Part shown: piece by piece, positions 42,803 through 48,782 of the stretch
Numbering within the stretch: position 1 is the first letter of the stretch
How the letters are laid out: every line of letters starts with the position of its first letter
From: Armatimonadota bacterium
GTDB lineage: Bacteria > Armatimonadota > Fimbriimonadia > Fimbriimonadales > Fimbriimonadaceae
DNA length: 48,782 nucleotides
Reading direction: 5' to 3'
NCBI GenBank assembly: GCA_027451905.1
Contig: DAIDHV010000008.1
Span: 64,001-112,782, forward strand
The notes under the pieces: generated by a model
What the model was told of the DNA's origin: nothing
The model's input: the letters and a program-made list of their open reading frames with translations, nothing else
The model's database searches: none
Position numbers and translations under genes: made by a program

Positions 42803-44064
42803 TGAATTGCGTACTTTTTGAGTTTTTGGCTCATTTCCATGACAAGCTCCGCTTCTAAATAGATGCCTTCATCTCGGTAGTCAACTTGGATAACCCGACC
42901 GTAATCGTAACACTCTTGGACTAAATTGGATTCAGAATAGGGCAAAAGCGCCTTTGTGTAGCCCAGCAAATCTCTGACTTGGCGGAGCATTTTCTGCATC
43001 ATCTCATCAAATCCCAAACCGGTTTTGGCACTGATTGCAACGGAATGAGGAAATTGAGCCACGACCTCAGTTAAAACCGAGTGGTCTTTCACTAGGTCGC
43101 ACTTATTAAAAACCGTCAAGCATGGCTTTGTTTCAGCACCCAAAGTTGCCAAAGTTTCATGAACCGCGTCGGCTTGGGATTCCCACCCCGGATGGGATAA
43201 ATCCACCACATGGATTAAAAAGTCGGCATCGGTCACTTCCTCTAGAGTTGCTCGAAAAGCGGCAACTAAGTTGGTCGGCAAATTACGGATAAACCCCACC
43301 GTATCCGTTAAAAACAGAGAATAGCCGTTGGGAAGTTCGACCTTGCGGGTGGTGGGATCAAGAGTTGCAAACGGCATAGAATCTGCCAAAAGCTGAGTCC
43401 CCGCGACCCGATTCATCAAGGTCGATTTTCCAGCCGATGTATAGCCAACCAGAACCGCAAAAGGAAAGGGAATCTTGCGCCTGGTTTGACGCTGCTGCTG
43501 CCGGATTCTTCTTACGTCCTCTAGCTCTTCTTTGAGCCTTGCAATGCGGTCTTTGACAAGGCGCCGATCGCTCTCCAACTTTGTTTCACCAGGGCCCCTC
43601 ATGCCAATTCCACCCTTCTGGCGCTCAAATTGAGTGTAGACCGCCATCAGCTTTGGCATTGTATAGCTTAGCTGAGCAAGTTCCACCTGCAACGCGCCTT
43701 CCTTTGTTCTTGCCCGCCTTGCAAAGATGTCTAGGATCAGCTGAGTGCGGTCTATAATCCGCACTCCACAAATTTCTTGCAGGTTCCTCTGCTGGACCGC
43801 GTTGATTTCACCATCAAACAAGATGATGTCGGCACGGGTCTCCTTTGCCATCATGGCAACTTCTTCGGCTTTGCCAGAACCGATAAAAGTTTTGGCATAA
43901 GGCCGATCTAGCCTTTGGCGGACCGAGGCAACCGGTTCCACCGAAGCCGCCTCGCACAAGCCCACCAGTTCGTCTTCAACCAAAGAATCTTCCGAATCGT
44001 CAAGGTTGATGTAGACCAAAACCGCGCGCTCGATAGGAGTTGCCACTGCTGCGGTTTTAGACAT
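42799..44064 (-). CDS. hflX: GTPase HflX, ribosome-associated
   Basis: The 421-residue GTPase splits or rescues stalled ribosomes under stress. The N-terminal HflX domain has PYAKTFIGSGKAEEVAMMA and FDGEINAVQQRNLQEI. A coiled-coil linker (about 165-195) precedes the G domain: VGYTSAGKSTLMNRV (G1), DTVGFIRNLPTNLVAAF (G3), FNKCDLV (G4) and SAKTG (G5). GPGETKLESDRR is the usual HflX signature. CATAAT ends 8 nt before the ATG on the minus strand, with no Shine-Dalgarno, so a leaderless or near-leaderless mRNA is likely. It heads a two-gene unit with prmC. Confidence 0.95.
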   Translation of the reverse strand: MSKTAAVATPIERAVLVYINLDDSEDSLVEDELVGLCEAASVEPVASVRQRLDRPYAKTFIGSGKAEEVAMMAKETRADIILFDGEINAVQQRNLQEICGVRIIDRTQLILDIFARRARTKEGALQVELAQLSYTMPKLMAVYTQFERQKGGIGMRGPGETKLESDRRLVKDRIARLKEELEDVRRIRQQQRQTRRKIPFPFAVLVGYTSAGKSTLMNRVAGTQLLADSMPFATLDPTTRKVELPNGYSLFLTDTVGFIRNLPTNLVAAFRATLEEVTDADFLIHVVDLSHPGWESQADAVHETLATLGAETKPCLTVFNKCDLVKDHSVLTEVVAQFPHSVAISAKTGLGFDEMMQKMLRQVRDLLGYTKALLPYSESNLVQECYDYGRVIQVDYRDEGIYLEAELVMEMSQKLKKYAIQ

Positions 44065-44072
44065 CTTTGCTC

Positions 44073-44078
44073 ATTATG
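44073..44078 (-). promoter_or_regulatory. -10 hexamer of hflX-prmC
   Basis: CATAAT on the minus strand lies 8 nt upstream of the hflX ATG. No -35 of quality is seen at 16-18 bp. Confidence 0.4.
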
Positions 44079-44226
44079 GAGGAAAAACCGGTGGACCTCA
44101 TGAATTTGTAGCTAAGCACCGGTCTTGATTGGCAGTTCAATTTGATATAAGGAATTTTATCAAGATGAAGAAAAGTTAAGTCAATTCCCCCAAATTCAAT
44201 CCAAATTCGCCTCAAAAACGTTCACA

Positions 44227-45216
44227 ATGAGTACAATGCCTTTTCGAATCGTTCTCGCCGCCTCGTTGACAGCCGCTGTTTTTGCAGCTGGCTGCGGTGG
44301 ATCTCCTACTTCTGGCAACAGCGCCACCAATATGGGGGCGATGTCTCAGGTTGGAGGCAACCAAAACTCAACTTCCGCATCGCGGTCGGCAGCAGATTCA
44401 GCTGCTCAATCTGGCCCTCCTGTGACCAATCGCCACCCCGATCCCAATGGTTTTGTTTTTGTCCCCATGTTTCACCATCTGGGAACCAAGAAAAACCCGA
44501 TGTTTTGCACCCCTCAGCAATTTACCTATTGGCTGGCAGAGATGGACAAAATGGGGATGCGGCCCGTCACCGCTCAGCAGTATTTAGAAAACAAAATGAA
44601 CCTTCCGGTTGGGGCCACCCCAGTTGTGATGACTTTTGATGATGGGAACCCCGATCAGCTTCAACTGGATGCCAAAGGTAATGTGACTCCCGACTGCTTT
44701 GTGGGGCTGTGGGAAAAATTCGCCAAGGATCACCCCGAGTTCCCGGTCCGTGCCACATTCTTCGTGCTCCCTGTCTTTTTTGGGCAGCCTAAAGATCAGG
44801 CCAAAAAGCAAAGCATCTTAGAGGGCCTCGGTTGCGAAATTGCCAACCACACGATTACTCATCCCGATCTTGCTAAGCTCAACGACCTTCAGGCCGAGGA
44901 AGAAATTGGTCAGGCTCAGCTTCGATTGGTCAACATGGGGATTCAGCCTCCCATTCCCCTTGCCTTGCCTTATGGCATCCGCCCAAGGAACCATAAGCTC
45001 CTAGAAGGTTTCCAGTACAAGGGGCAAATGGTCAAGCCAGAAGGCGTCTTTATGGTTGGAGCGGGACCTGCGCCATCACCCAATAGTCCTCATTTCGACC
45101 GTTACAAATTGCCACGGATCGCGGCAAGCAACGAGCCCTTTGGTTTAACGTACTGGCTTGATCTGGTTAAGAAAAACAAGGTTCATTTGTACGTTCAGGG
45201 ACCTACCAAACCCTAA
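44227..45216 (+). CDS. Polysaccharide deacetylase lipoprotein
   Basis: The 329-residue protein has a lipoprotein signal (AAVFAAGC, Cys near residue 23) and a Ser/Asn-rich linker. The NodB domain (about 75-320) carries VVMTFDDGNPD (both catalytic/metal aspartates), IANHTITHPDLAKL (HxxxH metal ligands) and LALPYGIRP. It should remove N- or O-acetyl groups from a cell-surface or imported polysaccharide. All key residues are kept, unlike the related lipoprotein at 13503-14435. A possible promoter TTGATT-15 bp-TATAAG (44125-44151) would give a leader of about 70 nt. The phosphoesterase gene follows after 5 nt, so they form one unit. Confidence 0.9.
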   Translation: MSTMPFRIVLAASLTAAVFAAGCGGSPTSGNSATNMGAMSQVGGNQNSTSASRSAADSAAQSGPPVTNRHPDPNGFVFVPMFHHLGTKKNPMFCTPQQFTYWLAEMDKMGMRPVTAQQYLENKMNLPVGATPVVMTFDDGNPDQLQLDAKGNVTPDCFVGLWEKFAKDHPEFPVRATFFVLPVFFGQPKDQAKKQSILEGLGCEIANHTITHPDLAKLNDLQAEEEIGQAQLRLVNMGIQPPIPLALPYGIRPRNHKLLEGFQYKGQMVKPEGVFMVGAGPAPSPNSPHFDRYKLPRIAASNEPFGLTYWLDLVKKNKVHLYVQGPTKP

Positions 45217-45221
45217 GCGTC

Positions 45222-45971
45222 TTGCCAGAGTTCACCATCCTCCATACAAACGATCTCCACAATCAGATGGAAAAGGTGGAGGGTGCCTTGCAAGAGCTTA
45301 GGCCTCAGCATACGGTTTACTTCGATTCCGGCGATTCGGTTGGATATGGCAATCTTGCCGTGCCTTTGCGCGCCGATCCTTGCTGGCCTGCCTTTGAAAG
45401 ATTGCGGTGCACCGCCAGCGTGCTTGGCAACCGAGAGAGCCATTTTCAGCCCAAAATTCTACAATCCAAGTTAAGCGGGCTTAACCATCCAGTTGCGGTT
45501 TGCAACCTCTTCGACAAATCCAACCGCACGGTTTTTCCCCCAAGCCTGACCTTAGACTCCTCTTCGGTTCGCGGTTTGGAGGTCACGGTGGGGGTCATTG
45601 GGGCGATGATTGAGATCACACCAAAGGATCAGGCCCTTCTCGGATTCAAAATCGGAGAACTGTCTGCATTGCACTGGCAAAAGGCAGAACCCCTTGTGCA
45701 GGCCGAGGCAAAGCAACTGAGGTCTACTTGCGATGTCGTGATCCTTCTAAGCCATCTCGGGCTGAAAAGAGACTTGGCCCTTGCCGAATCGACACCTGAG
45801 ATTGACATCATTCTTGGCGGTCATAGTCACAATGTTCTTGAGACCCCTCTTCAAATTGGTCACACTTATGTGGCTCACGGAGGATCTCATGGCTTCTATG
45901 CTGGTACTTATTGTTGGACCGGTTCTCGGCTGGAGGGTGGGCTGGTTCCTTTACGCCCGAAGCCTAGCTAA
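45222..45971 (+). CDS. 5'-nucleotidase/UshA-type metallophosphoesterase, catalytic domain only
   Basis: The 249-residue protein starts at TTG 45222, 5 nt after the deacetylase stop. The metal-binding motifs of the 5'-nucleotidase family are present: ILHTNDLHNQ (DxH), YFDSGDSVGYG (GDxxG-like), VLGNRESHF (GN[HR]E), VILLSHLGLKRDLALA and IDIILGGHSHNVLE. It ends soon after, so the C-terminal substrate-binding 5'-nucleotidase domain of UshA (about 550 residues in total) is missing. No signal peptide is visible, hence a cytosolic location is likely unless the start lies elsewhere. Expected reactions are nucleotide or cyclic-nucleotide phosphoester hydrolysis. Coupling to a deacetylase has no obvious functional meaning. 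Confidence 0.85.
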   Translation: MPEFTILHTNDLHNQMEKVEGALQELRPQHTVYFDSGDSVGYGNLAVPLRADPCWPAFERLRCTASVLGNRESHFQPKILQSKLSGLNHPVAVCNLFDKSNRTVFPPSLTLDSSSVRGLEVTVGVIGAMIEITPKDQALLGFKIGELSALHWQKAEPLVQAEAKQLRSTCDVVILLSHLGLKRDLALAESTPEIDIILGGHSHNVLETPLQIGHTYVAHGGSHGFYAGTYCWTGSRLEGGLVPLRPKPS

Positions 45972-46036
45972 CCGCGCCTTTTCTTATTTTTATTGGTTAG
46001 ATCCTGCCCTCATCGAAGTTTAAAAATTGCTCTCCT

Positions 46037-46061
46037 CCTTTCATCGCATAGCGTTGAAAGG
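46037..46061. terminator. Hairpin between convergent genes
   Basis: CCTTTCATCGC and GCGTTGAAAGG pair over 11 positions with one mismatch and a 3-nt loop. It lies between the phosphoesterase and HNH genes, which converge. The T-run is lacking on both strands, so it may be a weak bidirectional terminator. Confidence 0.4.
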
Positions 46062-46151
46062 AACGGTTGAAGATGAAGAGCAGACGCTTAAGGACATTCA
46101 AAAAGGACGAGGCTCTCATTTTTTGCCCCGTTGCAGGATATTTAAGGATTC

Positions 46152-47117
46152 TTACGCCTTATCAAAGATGTTTTTCATATGCCATTCTAGATTCTCGCGA
46201 GACGGTTTCTTATGAGGATGCTCAGGGATGAACCTAAGCTCTGAGTTGGCAAGGTCGTAATACCGTTTGCCATTGTTGTACCGCTCACGAATCCGGTCGC
46301 TGATGTGAATCCGATAATCGGGATCAATGCCTATGAACCCCCGATCAAAGAGCACATGAAAGTCAGAACGCAAGACCAAGCCATTGGAAACCTCGTGGCG
46401 TCCCTGGCTTGCCACGGGCATAATGTGAGCCGCTTCCAAGACCGGTCCGGTTGTTTCGCCAGTGATGCAGCAGTGAGATTGATATGCATCCAGTAAAATG
46501 GCTCGAAAGCCGCCCTGACCAAGCCTGACTTGGCGTCCTGATTCTATGAATTCCACTCCAGTTGAGTAGCCGATTCCAAGATCATAAACAGCTCCCACCG
46601 GAGGTTCTGCTTGTCGCCCCTGTAGCCGGTCCGAAACTTGTTTCCAAATCTTTAATCCCAAGGGGTCTTGAGTGCTGTACTTCTTGCCTTGGACGATGCA
46701 ATCTTGCCAAAAATCGTCGACCGAAATCCAGTCAGACTCAGCAAAGAACACAGGGTCAAACAAAATGATATTGCCAATCTCAAGATCTTCGGCTCCTAAG
46801 CCATGAGGTGCGTCCTGAGGGCGAATCCGCCTCTTCATACGGAGAGCCGACTCGGCGAAGTGCTGAAAGTCTTGATATCCGTTGGCCTGACCAAAACAGT
46901 CCCATGCCATGCCAAGGTTCACCTGAGAAAACCCGCCAAAGAACCCGACCCCCGCGATGACATTGTGGGGTTTGTGCAGTTTGAGCAGAAAAGGACTCCC
47001 GGGTAGAATTGCCTGAAATCGCGTGGATGTGGGTCTCCAGAAATTCACTTCCGAGAAGTGCTGATGAGAAAGGAATTCAAACCACCGATTTTCTGTAACA
47101 CCAACATAGAATTCCAT
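46152..47117 (-). CDS. HNH endonuclease with N-terminal EVE/PUA-like domain
   Basis: The 321-residue protein has two parts. Residues 1-150 begin FYVGVTENRWFEFL, with EVNFWRPTSTRFQAI, GSPFLLKLHKPHNVIAGVGFF and AWDCFGQANGY. This resembles the EVE/PUA-like domain that reads modified bases in modification-dependent restriction enzymes. Residues 200-265 are an HNH_2-type nuclease: LDAYQSHCCITG, VLEAAHIMPVASQGRHEVSN (His231, Asn245) and GLVLRSDFHVLFDRGFIGID (His254). The architecture suggests a single-protein, type IV-like restriction enzyme that cuts DNA carrying modified bases. There is no adjacent methyltransferase, which fits such a role. TACAAT ends 10 nt before the ATG. The domain match is by eye only. 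Confidence 0.82.
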   Translation of the reverse strand: MEFYVGVTENRWFEFLSHQHFSEVNFWRPTSTRFQAILPGSPFLLKLHKPHNVIAGVGFFGGFSQVNLGMAWDCFGQANGYQDFQHFAESALRMKRRIRPQDAPHGLGAEDLEIGNIILFDPVFFAESDWISVDDFWQDCIVQGKKYSTQDPLGLKIWKQVSDRLQGRQAEPPVGAVYDLGIGYSTGVEFIESGRQVRLGQGGFRAILLDAYQSHCCITGETTGPVLEAAHIMPVASQGRHEVSNGLVLRSDFHVLFDRGFIGIDPDYRIHISDRIRERYNNGKRYYDLANSELRFIPEHPHKKPSRENLEWHMKNIFDKA

Positions 47118-47258
47118 GGCTAACGCTATTGTACATACGAAAGTCAGCCTTGGGGCTTAGGTCGGCGCTAGGTCGATCATCGGTAACCAGCCGAGAACCA
47201 ATTCAAGAACCCTAAGACCAATGCCTTGATTAACCCTTTCCGGCAATTGCCGCCTCAA

Positions 47259-47288
47259 TTGACGATCTCATCTAAATCGGTGTAGAGT
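47259..47288 (+). promoter_or_regulatory. Sigma70-type promoter, probably leaderless, of the SGNH gene
   Basis: TTGACG (47259-47264) and TAGAGT (47283-47288) are 18 bp apart, and the ATG follows 5 nt after the -10. A 12-bp palindrome CGGCAATTGCCG (47241-47252) lies just upstream of the -35 and could be an activator or repressor site. Confidence 0.65.
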
Positions 47289-47293
47289 CTAAC

Positions 47294-48571
47294 ATGCATC
47301 TCCGAATTCGCTCATGGCTTTATCGCCGCCAATTGTTCACCAGCCTCATCACGGCTTCTTTCGCTGTGGGCTCGTTGGCTGCCAATAGACCTTTGTTACC
47401 CAAAGAGCCAGCTGCACGCCCTCTGATGGTCATCATCATGGCTGGGCAATCCAATATGCAGGGTCATGCCCAAATCTCAACCATCGCCTCCATGGCAAAA
47501 GATCCTCAAACCGCGGCTCTGTACCATGAAATGATGCATTCCGATGGCTCGCCTCGAATCATCAAAGATGTCTACATCGCCTCGATTGGCTGTGGTGGAA
47601 ATCAATATGATGACATGATTTCTAGGCATGGGCCCCTCACTGTGGGATACGGGGCTTCTCGCCAGCAAATTGGACCCGAATTGCCATTTGGAATCACGGT
47701 GGAAAAGGCGCTTCATCAACCCATTTTAATCATTAAAACCTCATGGGGTGGCAGGAGCCTCATGACCGATTTTAGACCACCGAGTGCGGGCCCCAGAGTA
47801 TATGGAACTTATATTAGGTCTCAATGGAAAAATAGAGGTCTAGATGTTTCCCAAGAAGAAGCCAAGACCAATGCCCAATGTGGAGTTTATTATCGCAGCA
47901 TGATGGACTATGTGCACAAGGTTCTTGGAAATATTGCCCACTACGACCCACAGTACAACCCAAGGCTGGGTTATCAACTGGGAGGTTTTATTTGGTTTCA
48001 GGGATTTAATGACATGATTGATAGCTGGTCTTACCCAAATCGAAATCAACCTGGAGGCTATGACGACTACGCTAAGCTCATGATTGACCTTATCAGCGAC
48101 GTCCGTGGCGATCTCAAGGCTCCGCAATTGCCAATGATTATTGGCGTGATGGGTATTGATGGCACCTCTGCCGGCCAAAGTCCGCCTCAAAAATACTTTA
48201 GAGAAGCAGAAAGGTACCCAAGTACCTTGCCTCAATATAAGGCAACTGTGGCGGCGGTCAGAACCTCGGGATTCTGGGATGATCACCTCTACGATCTATC
48301 CAAGAGGTATGAGAAGCTCCAACAGCAAGTCAATCGCACTATCAAAAACAGTCCCGGGATGTCTCGGCAAGAAAAGCGAGAAGCCTTAGCCCAAGCAAAG
48401 GCAAATGCCTTTACACAGCAAGAGCTTGAAGATCTTAAATCCATTTCTAATGGGGACTATCATTATTTAGGTGCTGCCAAGATTTTGGCTCCGATCGGTC
48501 AAGCTTTTGCAAAGGCTTTGCTGAGCGTCCAACGGCAAAATCCCAAGCCACCAATAAGACATGGATCTTAG
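47294..48571 (+). CDS. Secreted SGNH-type esterase (sialate O-acetylesterase/acetylxylan esterase-like)
   Basis: The 425-residue protein has a basic N-terminus and signal sequence (about 1-30, SLITASFAVGSLAA). SGNH blocks: IIMAGQSNMQGHA (block I, catalytic Ser of GQSN), IIKTSWGGRSL (block II), GGFIWFQGFNDM (block III) and DYHYLGAAKIL near the C-terminus (Asp-x-x-His dyad). This is the pattern of the sialate O-acetylesterase/CE6 group, which removes acetyl groups from sialic acid or xylan. A charged helical stretch (about 340-395) is inserted before the last block. With GH44 in the window, deacetylation of plant polysaccharide is plausible, but the substrate is not proven. A close -35/-10 pair decides the ATG. 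Confidence 0.85.
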   Translation: MHLRIRSWLYRRQLFTSLITASFAVGSLAANRPLLPKEPAARPLMVIIMAGQSNMQGHAQISTIASMAKDPQTAALYHEMMHSDGSPRIIKDVYIASIGCGGNQYDDMISRHGPLTVGYGASRQQIGPELPFGITVEKALHQPILIIKTSWGGRSLMTDFRPPSAGPRVYGTYIRSQWKNRGLDVSQEEAKTNAQCGVYYRSMMDYVHKVLGNIAHYDPQYNPRLGYQLGGFIWFQGFNDMIDSWSYPNRNQPGGYDDYAKLMIDLISDVRGDLKAPQLPMIIGVMGIDGTSAGQSPPQKYFREAERYPSTLPQYKATVAAVRTSGFWDDHLYDLSKRYEKLQQQVNRTIKNSPGMSRQEKREALAQAKANAFTQQELEDLKSISNGDYHYLGAAKILAPIGQAFAKALLSVQRQNPKPPIRHGS

Positions 48572-48782
48572 TTTCTGCATTGAGGTCTTCAGGCTACGGC
48601 ACAGGATAAGGCAATACTAGGGCTCGTGATTTTGAGGCGATCCCGTCGAGCATAGTTTTTATCTGAAGGCTAAATAATAGTGGTCGCCAAATGGCTACTG
48701 ATCAAATGACCTGCCCCTTTTATTGAAGTCAGTTTAAATAGAGTTCTCCTTTGATGATATCTGGTTACTGTGAACGAGGGAG

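Noticed and set aside
1-48782. Insertion sequences or prophage
   Set aside because: No transposase, integrase or phage structural protein was recognised among the frames on either strand.

Overview
The window looks like chromosomal DNA of a diderm (outer-membrane) bacterium with roughly half G+C. The clues are a TonB-dependent receptor with its own ExbB/ExbD/TonB, a PEP-CTERM protein, a prepilin-type protein ending in the H-X9-DG motif, TatC, several lipoproteins, a GH44 glycosidase and a menaquinone-type prenyltransferase. Together these suggest Armatimonadota (for example the Fimbriimonadia), but that is inference from gene content and no marker here settles it. No phage, insertion sequence, integron or CRISPR array was seen.

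Layout. 1-2100 (minus): a copper-handling operon encoding a Cys-rich secreted protein, a type 1 copper protein and a Tat-exported multicopper oxidase (cut by the window edge). 2167-6622 (plus, divergent): a TonB-dependent receptor with ExbB, ExbD and TonB. 6729-11707: an orphan receiver protein, two weak small ORFs, a GH44 glycosidase behind a near-consensus promoter, a J-domain/TPR/membrane protein, and a prepilin whose first codons are out of frame. 11900-25262 (all minus): ribBA, a NodB-like lipoprotein lacking catalytic residues, a MenA-type prenyltransferase, a UPF0173 hydrolase, a ceramidase-like protein, PEP carboxylase, an MrfA/YprA-type helicase, TatC, and a secreted protein with a Gly/Pro-rich segment. 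25466-29092 (plus): PcrA/UvrD helicase, a lipoprotein, an HD-domain protein. 29116-30402 (minus): an MFS transporter. 30519-34279 (plus): a sugar-type ABC importer in which the solute-binding protein is fused to the first permease and the second permease carries a large insertion. 34336-39097 (minus): a lipoprotein, an M42 aminopeptidase, and a carotenoid group (acyltransferase, CrtI-family flavoprotein, CruF-like membrane protein). 39320: tRNA-Ser(GCU). 39627-44064 (minus): CinA, a PEP-CTERM protein, PrmC, HflX. 44227-45971 (plus): polysaccharide deacetylase lipoprotein and a 5'-nucleotidase-type phosphoesterase. 46152-48571: an HNH nuclease with an EVE-like reader domain (minus) and a secreted SGNH acetylesterase-like enzyme (plus).

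Themes. Several genes fit a life on plant or other polysaccharides: GH44, SGNH esterase, deacetylases, sugar ABC importer, TonB uptake. A recurring regulatory pattern is a sigma70-like -10 hexamer placed only about 5-10 nt before the start codon, usually without a Shine-Dalgarno sequence. This suggests that leaderless mRNAs are common in this genome. The points most worth following are this promoter layout, the binding-protein/permease fusion, the divergent copper/TonB region with a dyad over its -10 element, the frameshifted prepilin, the NodB domain without its catalytic residues, and the EVE-HNH nuclease.
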